From CAYYWP01 sp050176585 (lineage in GTDB: Bacteria; Desulfobacterota; Binatia; HRBIN30; CADEER01), in contig JBFXHX010000004.1 in NCBI GenBank assembly GCA_050176585.1, forward strand, positions 62,001-126,000: 64,000 nt of DNA. Direction: 5' to 3'. Under the pieces are notes generated by a model. The model ran no database searches and was not told where the DNA came from. It worked only from the letters and a program-made list of their open reading frames with translations. How positions within the stretch are numbered: position 1 is the stretch's first letter; every line of letters begins with the position of its first letter. The position numbers were made by a program, and so were the translations under genes. Below, one piece after another: positions 35,067 through 44,900 of this stretch.

Positions 35067-35528
35067 TCAACTCTGCGGCATCAGCTTCGCGACTCGCTCG
35101 GCCATCTCCTCGGGCGACACGTCTTCCACGTGCGTCGCAAGGTGCCAGCGATGTCCGAAGGGATCCTCGAACTGCCCCGCTCGGTCGCCGTAGAACTGGT
35201 TTTCCACCGGGCGCATGATCGTTGCGCCGGCCTGTACCGCGCGGTCGAATGCGTCGTCGACCGATTCGACGTACACGCTGATCGTCACCGGCGTGCCGCC
35301 GATCTTCTTGGGCCCTAGGAAGTGCATCTCGGGGTGCTCGTCGGCCAGCATGATGAGCGAATCGCCGATCTGCAGCTCGGCGTGCCCAATCTTGCCGTCC
35401 GGCGAGGAGATGCGCATGCGCTCTTTAGCGCCGAGCACGCGGCCGTAGAACTCAATGGCTGCCTTCGCGCCGTCCACGCAGAGATATGGCGTCACGCGCG
35501 GATAGCCGTCCGGAATGGGCTTCACCAT
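35067..35528 (-). CDS. VOC-family protein (PhnB/glyoxalase-like)
   Basis: The 153-residue product starts at ATG 35528 behind ACAGGAGGTG. It has the two beta-alpha-beta-beta-beta modules of the VOC superfamily: VTPYLCVDGAKAAIEFYGRV, GHAELQIGDSLIMLADEHPE, VTISVYVESVDDAFDRAVQAG, and YGDRAGQFEDPFGHRWHLAT near the end. PhnB-like members are often annotated as glyoxalase or bleomycin-resistance relatives, but many have no proven activity. It lies 34 bp upstream of the PNPOx-like gene on the same strand and may be cotranscribed. Confidence 0.88.
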   Translation of the reverse strand: MVKPIPDGYPRVTPYLCVDGAKAAIEFYGRVLGAKERMRISSPDGKIGHAELQIGDSLIMLADEHPEMHFLGPKKIGGTPVTISVYVESVDDAFDRAVQAGATIMRPVENQFYGDRAGQFEDPFGHRWHLATHVEDVSPEEMAERVAKLMPQS

Positions 35529-35901
35529 CGCACACCTCCTGTGACTGTGCTGCGCGCGTAGCTGTCGTGCCGGATCTGATCCGCCGCGACGCGGTCAGTG
35601 TTTCGCGTCATCGCGGCTCAGCGATCGTACTGCCGCGCCCGGGGCTGTCAATGGACGCCGCTCCGCGCGCGCAGGGCGTGTGCCAGGGCCCGCCCCGGGG
35701 GATCGCGCGCGATGCCGTGCAGCCACCGGTGCCGGCGGCTACACAGACATGGTTAGCCCTCGGCATTCGGGGTGGAAATGCGGTGGCATATTGTGGTGTA
35801 GCCGCGCAGCGCGTGTGAACGCCGCGCGGTTGTTTCCAGATGCGTTGGCGACATCGGGAGCGCGTTGATGCGGTGGAGTTCCGGTCGCGCCGCCGGCGCC
35901 G
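35529..35901. other. Intergenic region without a gene
   Basis: This is 373 bp between the VOC gene promoter and the end of the molybdenum hydroxylase large subunit. It contains no convincing coding frame, RNA or palindrome that I can see. Confidence 0.4.
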
Positions 35902-38187
35902 TCAGCTCTCGATCGCCGCCAGCACGTCCTCGGGTGTGATCGGGATGTTGTTCAGCGGCTTCCCGATCGCGTTGCTCACGGCGTTCGCGATCACCGCCGC
36001 CGGCAGCAGCACCGGATTTTCCCCAACGCCCTTCGCGCCGAACGGGCCGTCCGGATCCGGGTGCTCCATCGGGAAGAACTCGACGCGCGGAATGTCGACC
36101 GCCAGCGGCATCCGATAATTCTCCAGCGTCCGCTCCCGGTATCTGCCGTTCTGTCCGATGCGGAGGCTTTCGTACAGCGCGTAGCCGATGCCCTGCGTCA
36201 CGCCGCCCGAGATCTGCCCGTAGGTGCCCTCGGGGTTGATCTGGCGCCCGACTTCCTGCGCGACCAGATAGCGCAAGACGCGGACATTCCCGGTGACGGG
36301 ATCCACTTCCACCTCGGCCATGTGCACGTGGTACGTCGGCGTGGGAAAGGCCGGGAACAGGAGCCCGCTCGCGCAGCCGGGATTGAAGTCGGGAAACGGA
36401 GTGGTGTACGAACCGGTGCCCTGGATGGGCCCGACCGTCCACGTCGCGGCCGCGGCCACCTGCGCGAGCGGAAGCCGCTTCGCGGGCGCGCCTTTGGCGA
36501 CTACGTACCCATCGGCGAGCTCCAGGTCGTCAGCGCCGATCTCGAGCAGCTTGGAGGCGACGTTCCTGACTTTCGCCGACACCTCTTCGGCCGCGATCGA
36601 CGCCGCCTTGCCGACCACGCGGGTGGTGCGGCTACCCTGCGACCCGGCATCGAAGCCCGCAATGTCGGTATCCGGGGCCGTGACCATGACGTCCTCGGGG
36701 CGCACGCCGAGCTGCGCGGCGACGATCTGGGTGATGCCGAGCGATACCGCGCCCGACCCGTTGTCGGTCGCGCCGGTGATCACGCCGATCGTGCCATCCT
36801 CGTTCAGCTTCAGCGTGGCGCTGCCGGGCATCGGGTTCGTGAGCCACCATGCGGCGCCGATGCCGACCCCTCGATAGGGCTTTTTCGCGCCGGTGAGCTT
36901 CGCCCAGGGCGCGGCTTTCTCTATGAGCTCGAACCCCTGGCGGAGAATGCCGGCGTCGTGCAGCACCTGGCCGTTCAACAGCACCTCGCCATCCTGGAAC
37001 AGATGCCGCAAGCGGTACTCGCGCCGGTCGACGCCGAGCTCCTCGGCGATGTGATCCATGTGGCGCTCGACGGCATGGTAGAGATACACGCCGTTCACGC
37101 CGCGGAACGCGCCGGTCGGCGTGGTATTCGTGTACACCAGCCGCGAGATCACCCGCGTCGGGCCCGCCTTGTACACCCCGCGCGCGCAGTGCAGCGCGAT
37201 GCTGGCGAGCCACGGCATCTCGCCACTATAGGCGCCGTTGTCGGCGACGACCTCCAGCTCGCGAGCGATGATGTTCCCCTGCGCATCCAGGGCGGAGCGA
37301 ATCCGCGTGATCGCATTCTCCCGGCACGGGCAGGTGAGCATGTCCTCGGGACGCGTGTTGATCAGCTTCACCGGTCGGCCGCCCGCCGCCTTGGACAGGA
37401 ACACCGCGTACGGCTCGAGGCTCGCGTCGAGCTTGGCGCCGAATCCGCCGCCGATGGTGTGGCCGATGACCCGCACTTGGGACGGCCGCACGTCCAGGAA
37501 CTGCGCGATGCGATCGCGCACGTTGAACGGGAACTGATGCGCGGTGTGCACGATGTAGCGATTGTCGCGGTAGATCCCGACGGCGCTCTTCGGCTCGATG
37601 TACGCCTGGTACTGCCGCTGCACGACGTACTCGTCCTCGATCACCCGATGCGCCGAGGCGAATGCGGCATCGACCCCTTCGGGATCGGAGATCGTTTCGG
37701 CGGCGACATTCCGATAGCGCGGGAAATCCTCGGCCAACGCCGGCTGATAGCTCTTCCAATCGGGATGGATCAGCGGAGCGTCCGGCTCCATCGCCTTGCG
37801 CAGATCCACCACGGCGGGCGTCTCTTCGATTTCGAGCTCGATCGCCGCCACTGCGGCGCGCGCCTGCGCCAGCGTATCGGCCGCCACTGCCGCGATCGGC
37901 TCGCCTTCGTAGCGCACGATCTCGGATGCGAACAGGCGCTGCTCGCGCAAGACCCATCCGGCGCGGGTGTCCGGGGCGTCCTCAGCGGTGACCACGGCGC
38001 GCACGCCCGGGCACGCCGCGGCTTTGGCCGTATTCAGCTTCTTGATGCGCCCGGAGCTGACCGGCGAGCGCAGTAGCGCGCCCCAGATCATCCCGGGTTC
38101 GACGTGGTCGACCCCGTAGGTCGCTTCACCGCGGACCTTGGCCAGTCCGTCGGAACGGGGAAGCCGCTCGCCGATGATCGCGCTCAT
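35902..38187 (-). CDS. Molybdenum hydroxylase large (Mo-binding) subunit, xanthine dehydrogenase family
   Basis: The 761-residue catalytic subunit contains LPRSDGLAKVRGEATYGVDH at the start, HTIGGGFGAKLDASLEPYAV, PTGAFRGVNGVYLYHAVERH with the AFRG substrate-pocket motif, GSQGSRTTRVVG, and PFGAKGVGENPV with the Glu that acts as general base in this family. It lacks the AYxCSFR loop of CO dehydrogenase, so it is not CoxL. It hydroxylates an unidentified, probably aromatic or heterocyclic, substrate using molybdopterin. Its start ATG overlaps the stop of the 2Fe-2S subunit as ATGA. It is the third gene of the operon. Confidence 0.93.
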   Translation of the reverse strand: MSAIIGERLPRSDGLAKVRGEATYGVDHVEPGMIWGALLRSPVSSGRIKKLNTAKAAACPGVRAVVTAEDAPDTRAGWVLREQRLFASEIVRYEGEPIAAVAADTLAQARAAVAAIELEIEETPAVVDLRKAMEPDAPLIHPDWKSYQPALAEDFPRYRNVAAETISDPEGVDAAFASAHRVIEDEYVVQRQYQAYIEPKSAVGIYRDNRYIVHTAHQFPFNVRDRIAQFLDVRPSQVRVIGHTIGGGFGAKLDASLEPYAVFLSKAAGGRPVKLINTRPEDMLTCPCRENAITRIRSALDAQGNIIARELEVVADNGAYSGEMPWLASIALHCARGVYKAGPTRVISRLVYTNTTPTGAFRGVNGVYLYHAVERHMDHIAEELGVDRREYRLRHLFQDGEVLLNGQVLHDAGILRQGFELIEKAAPWAKLTGAKKPYRGVGIGAAWWLTNPMPGSATLKLNEDGTIGVITGATDNGSGAVSLGITQIVAAQLGVRPEDVMVTAPDTDIAGFDAGSQGSRTTRVVGKAASIAAEEVSAKVRNVASKLLEIGADDLELADGYVVAKGAPAKRLPLAQVAAAATWTVGPIQGTGSYTTPFPDFNPGCASGLLFPAFPTPTYHVHMAEVEVDPVTGNVRVLRYLVAQEVGRQINPEGTYGQISGGVTQGIGYALYESLRIGQNGRYRERTLENYRMPLAVDIPRVEFFPMEHPDPDGPFGAKGVGENPVLLPAAVIANAVSNAIGKPLNNIPITPEDVLAAIES

Positions 38188-38651
38188 GAGTTCGCCCTCC
38201 CGGCCACCGCGGTGGTCACCGCGTCCAGTATCTGACTGTACCCCGTGCACCGGCAGATGTTTCCGGCCAGTGCGTGGCGCACTTCGTCCTCCGTCGGCCG
38301 CGCCGTCTCGCGCAGCAGCGCCGTGAGCGTGACCACGAACCCCGGCGTGCAAAAGCCGCACTGCACGCCGCCGGCGGCGACGAACGAGCGCTGGATCGCC
38401 TGCCCGACGTCGGTGGCCCAGAGGCCTTCCACCGTCTCCACGCTGCGGCCCGCCGCGGCCGCCGCGGCATAGATGCACGAGTCGACCGGCATGCCGTCGA
38501 CCAACACTGTGCACGCTCCGCATTCGCCTTCGTTGCAGCCTTCCTTGGTGCCGATGAGGTTCAGCCCATCGCGCAACACGCCGAGGAGCGGTTCCGCGGG
38601 GTCCGCCTCGACCGAGACCTTGCGGCCGTTGACCGTGAAGGAAACCTCCAT
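38184..38651 (-). CDS. Molybdenum hydroxylase 2Fe-2S subunit
   Basis: The 155-residue product carries both cluster motifs. Plant-type 2Fe-2S: GCNEGECGACTVLVDG with a further Cys (SCIYAA). The second: GGVQCGFCTPGFV with NICRCTGYSQIL. It passes electrons from the Mo centre to FAD. I chose ATG 38651, nine bases after AAAGGAG; GTG 38660 is a longer alternative. It overlaps the Mo subunit by 4 bp and nearly abuts the FAD subunit, giving the gene order FAD, FeS, Mo (M-S-L). Confidence 0.95.
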   Translation of the reverse strand: MEVSFTVNGRKVSVEADPAEPLLGVLRDGLNLIGTKEGCNEGECGACTVLVDGMPVDSCIYAAAAAAGRSVETVEGLWATDVGQAIQRSFVAAGGVQCGFCTPGFVVTLTALLRETARPTEDEVRHALAGNICRCTGYSQILDAVTTAVAGRANS

Positions 38652-38656
38652 GTTCG

Positions 38657-39523
38657 TCACACTCCTTTGCGCTGCACACCGGCGCGCTCGGCGCAGTGGT
38701 CGACCGCGCGGCGCAACAACTGTGGGATCACGCGGCGGCGATAGCTCGCGGTGGCGCGGATGTCGTCGATCGGCGAGATGCTCTCGAGGATCGCGTCCGC
38801 CGCCGCACCGAGCGCGTCGCGCTCCGGTGCGCGGCCGCGCAACGCCGCTTCTGCCGCCGGGATGCGGAGCGCCGACGGCGCCACCGAGGCGATGGCGATG
38901 CGGGCGTCCGATACGGTGCCGGCTTCATCGAACGCGAGCCGGGCGGCGAGGCCGACGATAGCGATCTCCATCGCAGCGCGGCGGCCTACTTTCAGATACA
39001 CGTCGCCGGTGCGCTGGCCGGGCGGCGCGAGCGCGATCTCGGTCAGGAGCTCCTCCGGGCGCCGCGCCGTGGACCGTCGGCCGAGGATGAACTTCTGCAG
39101 TGGCAGCGTGCGCTGCCCTGCCCGGCTGCGCAGCGTCACCGCCGCGTCGTGCACGAGCAACGGCGGCACGATGTCCGCGGCCGGCGACGCGTTGCACACG
39201 TTGCCGCCGACGGTGCCGACCGCTTGCGTCTGCCAGCCTCCGACGGTGCGGGCGCCTTCGACGATGGCGGCGTAGCCGGCCGGGAGCTCTCCCTGCGCGA
39301 GCCGCAAGTGGGTGACGAGCGCCCCCAGGCGCACCGTCCCGTCGACCTGGATCGACTTCAACGCCTGCAGCCGCTCGATGTGCAGCAAGGTCTCGGGTTG
39401 GAGCTCCCGGCGCGCGAGCTGGATCATGACGTCGGTGCCTCCGGCGAGCACCTGCACGGTGCTCCCGAGCTCCTGTAGCGCGTCGAGCGCTTCCTCGATC
39501 GTATCCGCCGAGCGGAATTTCAT
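38657..39523 (-). CDS. Molybdenum hydroxylase FAD-binding subunit
   Basis: The 288-residue product starts at ATG 39523 with GGAGAG upstream. It contains the FAD motifs QVLAGGTDVMIQLARRELQP near residue 25 and TVGGNVCNASPAADIVPPLL near 105, followed by FILGRRSTARRPEELLTEIA and the CO_deh_flav_C domain (VGRRAAMEIAIVGLAARL). It completes the three-subunit hydroxylase. It is the first gene of the operon, and a 600-bp gap separates it from the divergent TetR gene. Confidence 0.94.
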   Translation of the reverse strand: MKFRSADTIEEALDALQELGSTVQVLAGGTDVMIQLARRELQPETLLHIERLQALKSIQVDGTVRLGALVTHLRLAQGELPAGYAAIVEGARTVGGWQTQAVGTVGGNVCNASPAADIVPPLLVHDAAVTLRSRAGQRTLPLQKFILGRRSTARRPEELLTEIALAPPGQRTGDVYLKVGRRAAMEIAIVGLAARLAFDEAGTVSDARIAIASVAPSALRIPAAEAALRGRAPERDALGAAADAILESISPIDDIRATASYRRRVIPQLLRRAVDHCAERAGVQRKGV

Positions 39524-40055
39524 CGTTGCGTCTCTCCGTGTTGCCCTGTCAACGGCCGAGGCCGCGGCATCCGCTCGTCCCGAGCGGAGCGGCGCACGGT
39601 CGATTTCGCTCATCGCCGAGAATGCAGTTGGCGGAGCGTCGATAGTACGCACGCGGGGGACGGTCAAACCGCGCGCGGCGGATGCGCCGGGCGCCCGTCC
39701 GCGCATCTAATGTCGCCGCCGCCCCTGTGGCGGCCCGGCGCGCGAAGCGCGCCTCTTCGTCGGGGCCCCCACGCAGAAGCACTGCACGACCGGGTGGCGT
39801 CATGGCGCGTTGCAGCGGCGTTTACGACCACGTGGTGGGGGACGCGAATTTCTCATGAGTACGTCCTCGGGGAGCCCGGCGATGCGTGCACCTGGCGGGC
39901 GTCGGCGCCCGTCGAACCGCGCCGCTCGAACCACAGGCGCCGGCGGACCGGCGCCCTCCAGGGCGGACTCGATCGGCGCTTACGGGATGAGCCGCACCCC
40001 GGGTGACACTGGGCGCTGCTCTGGCGCCTTCCAGCTTGCATAGCCTTGCTTCCCG
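39524..40055. other. Divergent region between hydroxylase and efflux operons
   Basis: No gene is recognisable. The region contains a perfect hairpin, GGCGCGC-GAA-GCGCGCC, at 39737-39753. The right edge, from 40056, carries the double operator described separately. Confidence 0.5.
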
Positions 40056-40087
40056 ACCGTCCGGACGGTAACAATCCGTCCAGACGG
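40056..40087. promoter_or_regulatory. Double palindromic operator upstream of tetR
   Basis: ACCGTCCGGACGGT (40056-40069) is a perfect 14-bp palindrome. CCGTCCAGACGG (40076-40087) repeats its core with one central change. The cores start 19 bp apart, about two helical turns, and lie 53-84 bp before the TetR start. This is the expected layout for cooperative autorepression by the adjacent TetR protein, which is inferred and not shown. Confidence 0.75.
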
Positions 40088-40139
40088 CTCGGAAACCTCG
40101 CCCCAATTGCCGCGGGGGCCCCCAGACCCGAGGAACTGC

Positions 40140-40760
40140 ATGCTTCTAGACAGTATTCTGGACGCCGCCGAGGCGGTGGTCGTCCGGCATGGCATCGCCA
40201 ACCTGACGCTGGACGCGGTCGCGGCCGAGGCGGGCGTAAGCAAGGGCGGGCTACTGCACCATTTCCCCGCCAAGGACCGCCTGGTCGAGGCGCTGGTCAG
40301 GCGCTGCGCCGAGAACTGGCGGGCGTTCTACACCGACGCCTATGCGCGCACGCCGGAAGGACCGGGGCGCATGGCGCGGGCGCTACTGGAGTCTTGCCTT
40401 GCCGATAGCAAGGCCTGGACGGAGCAACTCCGGCGCAGCTCATCGGCCTGTTTCGCCGCGCTGGCGCAGAATCCGTCGCTGATTGAGCCCATGCGCGCCG
40501 TGTACAGCGACCTCCACCGGCGCATTGCGGAGGATAATCTGCCGCCCGGCGTGGGCGAGACGATCGTCGCGGTGCTCGATGGGCTTTGGCTCGACTGGGT
40601 GCTCGGGCTGATCCCGGTGGACGAAGCGCTGATGGCGCGGGTGCACGCGGCGCTCATCGTGCTCTTGACGCGCGTTGCGCCGGTGCGCGCGGCGCGGACG
40701 GCAAACACGGCACGTACGGCTAAGATGATCGCCGTCAAACCAACGGCGAGGCTGCGCTGA
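40140..40760 (+). CDS. TetR-family transcriptional repressor
   Basis: The 206-residue product starts at ATG 40140 behind GAGGAA. The N-terminal HTH reads ILDAAEAVVVRHGIANLTLD then AVAAEAGVSKGGLLHHFPAK, an excellent TetR helix-turn-helix. The C-terminal ligand-binding part is helical (SSACFAALAQNPSLIEPMRA, ETIVAVLDGLWLDWVLGL). It probably represses itself and the overlapping efflux genes through the double palindrome upstream, and is released by a pump substrate. Its stop overlaps the MFP start by one base. Confidence 0.93.
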   Translation: MLLDSILDAAEAVVVRHGIANLTLDAVAAEAGVSKGGLLHHFPAKDRLVEALVRRCAENWRAFYTDAYARTPEGPGRMARALLESCLADSKAWTEQLRRSSSACFAALAQNPSLIEPMRAVYSDLHRRIAEDNLPPGVGETIVAVLDGLWLDWVLGLIPVDEALMARVHAALIVLLTRVAPVRAARTANTARTAKMIAVKPTARLR

Positions 40761-41884
40761 TGAGTCGCCGCGGTTGGATCGGATCCATCGTGCTGCTGAT
40801 GACCATCCTCGGAACCGGGGGTGGCCTGGTGGCATGGAAGTACTCTGCGCTGCAGGCGGCGAACGCCGCTTCTGCCAACCAGCCCGAGCACGTCGAGACG
40901 GTGGCGGTCGCGACGGCGAGGGAGTTCGCGCACAGCGATACGACGAGCTCCATCGGCACCGTGCTGGCGCTGCGCTCGATCACCTTACGCAACGAGCTGC
41001 CCGGCACCGTGCGCCACGTGATGCTCAACCCGGGGCATATCGTGGAGCCGGGCACCGTGCTCGTCGCGCTGGACGTCTCCGTCGAGCAAGCCGAGCTGAA
41101 GGCGCAGCAGGCGCAGGCGGCGCTGGCCGAGGCGACGCTCAAGCGCATGCAGCGCCTGAACCGGTTGGAAGCCGCGCCCGACGCCGAGCTGGATCGCGCG
41201 CTCGCCGAGCGCGATGTCGCGCTGGCGCAGATCGCGCGCACCAAGGCGATCATCGAGCGCAAGACGATCCGCGCGCCGTTCCGCGCGCGCGTCGGCATGG
41301 CGGACGTGCATCCCGGGCAATACCTGAACGAAGGCACCCAGCTCACCACGCTACAGGGCGTCGACGAGTTCGTGCACGTGGACTTCACGGTCGCCCAGCA
41401 GATCGCCAGCGGGCTCAGGGACGGCGATCGCATCGAGATCGTCAGCGCCGGCAATGCCTCGCCAATCTCGGCGGAGATCGTCGCCATCGACGCGCGCGTC
41501 GACCCCGCGACTCGCAACGCGATGATCCGCGCGCGCATCGCCGGCAGCGACGCACCGGCGCCGGGTTCGTCCGTGCGGGTCCGCGTTCCGGTCGGCCCGG
41601 CGGTTTCCTCGGTGGCGATACCGGTGAGCGCGTTGCGCAAGGGGCCCACTGGTGATCACGTGTTCGTGATCCAGCCGGACAAAGACGGCAAACCCCGCGC
41701 CCACATGCGGCCGGTCGAGAGCGGCACGGTGCTCGGCGACGAGGTGATCATCCGCAACGGGGTCGCCGCCGGCGAGCAGGTCGCGGCGTCGGGATCGTTC
41801 AAGTTGCGCGAGTCGGTGCTGGTCGCCATCGCGGGCCCCCCGGCGGCGCAGCGCGCGGCGGATCCGGTAGAAGGCGCACGCTGA
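40760..41884 (+). CDS. RND efflux periplasmic adaptor (MFP)
   Basis: The 374-residue product has an N-terminal membrane anchor (WIGSIVLLMTILGTGGGLVAW). The lipoyl-like halves (ELPGTVRHVMLNPGHIVEPG and RAPFRARVGMADVHPGQYLN) flank a helical hairpin rich in Ala/Glu/Gln (VEQAELKAQQAQAALAEATL). A beta-barrel and a membrane-proximal domain ending VIRNGVAAGEQVAASGSFK follow. It links the inner-membrane RND pump to an outer-membrane channel. It sits between tetR and the permease gene in one operon. No TolC-like gene is in the window. Confidence 0.93.
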   Translation: MSRRGWIGSIVLLMTILGTGGGLVAWKYSALQAANAASANQPEHVETVAVATAREFAHSDTTSSIGTVLALRSITLRNELPGTVRHVMLNPGHIVEPGTVLVALDVSVEQAELKAQQAQAALAEATLKRMQRLNRLEAAPDAELDRALAERDVALAQIARTKAIIERKTIRAPFRARVGMADVHPGQYLNEGTQLTTLQGVDEFVHVDFTVAQQIASGLRDGDRIEIVSAGNASPISAEIVAIDARVDPATRNAMIRARIAGSDAPAPGSSVRVRVPVGPAVSSVAIPVSALRKGPTGDHVFVIQPDKDGKPRAHMRPVESGTVLGDEVIIRNGVAAGEQVAASGSFKLRESVLVAIAGPPAAQRAADPVEGAR

Positions 41885-41904
41885 GCGCCACTGCGCGGCG
41901 GCAG

Positions 41905-44900
41905 ATGGACATGCGTTCGTTCACCGACGTCTTCATTAAGCACCCCGTCCTGGCGGTGGTCGTCAACCTGGTGATCCTCATCGTCGGGTGGCGCAGCTTG
42001 ATGAGCCTTCCGATCCAGCAGTATCCGAAGATTGAGAGCTCGACGATCATCATCACCACGATCTACGTCGGCGCCAGCGCCGAGACCGTGCGCGGATTCC
42101 TCACCACGCCGATCGAGCGCGCGGTGTCCGCGATCAGCGGCGTCGATTACATCGAGTCGACCAGCCGGGCCGGCGTGAGCACGGTCACGGTGCGCCTGAA
42201 GTTGAACCACAACAGCACCGCGGGACTCGCCGAGGTGACCGCGCGTTTGCAGCAGGTCCGCAGCGAGCTGCCGGAAGAAGCGGAGCCGCCCGTCGTGGAG
42301 GTGCAACGGGCCGATCGGCCGTACGGCACGTTCTACATCAGCTTCTCGTCCTCCGAGCGGAGCGTGCCCGCGGTCACCGACTGGCTCGTCCGCACGTTGC
42401 AGCCCCACTTCTCCACCATACCCGGGGTGCAGCGCATCACGATCGAGGGTGGCCGGCAGATCGCGATGCGCGTGTGGATTGACCCCGACCGCCTCGCGGC
42501 GCTCAACCTCTCGCCCGGCGACGTCCACGGCGCTCTGCAGCGCAACAACTACCTCGCCGCCGTCGGCCAGACGAAGGGCAACCTCGTCCAGGTGAACCTG
42601 CTCGCCAACACCGATCTGCGCTCGGCCCAGGAGTTCAAGGACCTGATCGTCGCCGAGCGCGATGGGTCCATCGTGCGCCTAAGCGACGTGGCGCGCGTCG
42701 AGCTCGGCGCCGAGGAAGCCGAGATGGTCGCCAAGCTCGATGAGCGGGAGGGGGTCTACCTCGGCGTGTTCCCGATGGTGGGGTCGAACGAGATCGAAGT
42801 CGCGCACCGGCTGCGCGCCGAGATGGCACGCATCGAGCCCACGCTGCCGAAAGACATCCACATGCGCCTCGCCTTCGACGGCGCGCAGTTCATGGAGGAG
42901 GCGCTGACGGAGATCACCAAGACCCTGGTGGAGACGATCATCATCGTCGGTCTGGTGGTGTTCCTGTTCATGGGCTCGGTGCGCACGGCGCTGGTGCCGC
43001 TCGTCGCAATGCCGGTCTCGCTGGTCGGCGCCGGCATCGTCATGCTCGCCTTCGGCTTCAGCCTGAACCTCCTGACGATCCTCGCCATCGTGCTGTCGGT
43101 CGGACTGGTGGTCGACGACGCCATCGTGGTGGTCGAAAACGTGGAGCGGCACGTCCAGCTCGGCAAATCGCGTATGGAGGCGGCGCTGGCCGGTGCGCGA
43201 GAGCTCATCGGACCGATCGTCGCGATGACGATCACCCTTGCGACCGTGTATGCGCCGATCGGCTTCCAGGGCGGTTTGACCGGCTCGCTGTTTCTCGAAT
43301 TCGCGATCACGCTCGCCGCCGCTGTGGTGGTATCCGGCTTCGTCGCCCTCACGCTGTCTCCGGTCATGAGCTCGTACTTCGTGCATCCGCATGGGCAGGA
43401 GGGCCGGCTGACCGCGCTGGTGGATCGCGGCTTCAACCTCGTCCGCCGCGTCTATGCGCGGCTGCTCGACGCGGCACTCGAGATGCGCTGGGCGATCGTC
43501 GCGGGCGCGCTGCTCGTCATGGCGGCGGCCTGGCCCCTGTATACGTTCTCGGGGCGGGAGCTGGCGCCGGTTGAGGATCAGAGCCACATCAGCCTGTTCC
43601 TCGAGGCCTCTCCCGATGCATCACTCGCCGCCACGAACCGCGAATCGTTGAAGGTGGTGAAAGCCGTCAAGGTGCTGCCCGAGGCCGAGGAGATGTGGTC
43701 GATGGTGTCGCACTGGGGCGGCTTCGGCGGCATCGACATGCACAGCTGGAAGCAGCGGGGTCGCTCGACCCACGAGATGTACGGCGAGGTGTTCGGCATC
43801 GTGTCGCAGATCCCCGGCTTGCGCGTGTTCCCGCGGCTGGACCCGCCGCTCCCGAACCCCGGCCAGTATGACGTCGAGCTCGTCCTGCAGAGCGACGCAT
43901 CGGCTGAGCAGATGCTCGACTTGACCGAGGCGGTGATGGCCGCCGGCTGGCAGAGCGGGAAATTCCTCTACGTCGACACCGATCTGAAGATCGATCTGCC
44001 CGAAGCGCGCGTGGTGCTCGACCGCGAGCAGGTCGCCGATCTCGGGCTCGACCTGGCCAGCATCGCCCAGGAGCTCGGCACGCTGCTCGGCGGAAACTAC
44101 GTGAACCGGTTCAACTTCTTCGAGCGCAGCTACAAGGTGATCCCGCAGATCGGGGACGCCGACCGCGCGACCGTCGCGCCGTTGCTCGACCTGAAGATCA
44201 AAACGCCCGACGGCGAGCTGGTTCCGGTGTCCACCTTCACGCGCATCGAGACGAGCACCGCGCCGCGCACCTTGAACCGCTTCCAGCAACGCAATGCGGT
44301 GCGCGTGTTCGGCGGCGTGAAGCCCGGTGTGACGAAGGAAGAGGGCCTGCGCGTCCTCGAAGAGGCCGCGCTCGGCGCGAGCGGCCCCGCCATCGCGCTC
44401 GATCACGCCGGCGAGTCGCGGCAGATCCGCCGCGAAGGCGGAGCCCTGACCGTGACGCTCGGGTTCGCCGTCGTGCTCATCTATCTGGTGCTGGCGGCCC
44501 AGTTCCACAGCTTCCGCGATCCGCTGATCGTGCTCCTCGGTTCCGTGCCGCTGGCGATCTCCGGCGCGCTGGTGTTCAGCTTCCTCGACCTCACGACGCT
44601 GAACATCTACTCGCAGGTAGGGCTCATCACGCTGGTGGGATTGATCGCGAAGAACGGGATCTTGATCGTCGAGTTCGCCAACACGCTGCAGCAGCGGGGC
44701 CTCTCGAAGCTCGACGCGCTCCGCGAAGCGTCGTTGACACGGCTGCGGCCGGTGCTGATGACCTCGGCTGCGACCGTATTCGGGCACCTGCCGCTGGTGC
44801 TCGTGTCGGGACCGGGGGCCGAGGCGCGGAACAGCATCGGCACCGTGCTGGTCGCGGGCATGACCGTCGGCACGGTGTTCACGCTGTTCGTCGTCCCCGT

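Noticed and set aside
36061..38076. 671-codon plus-strand frame opposite the Mo subunit
   Set aside because: It lies entirely antisense to a clearly conserved enzyme and contains only Arg/His/Gly-rich text without family motifs.
35902..39523. CO dehydrogenase (coxMSL)
   Set aside because: Gene order fits, but the diagnostic AYxCSFR active-site loop is absent from the large subunit.
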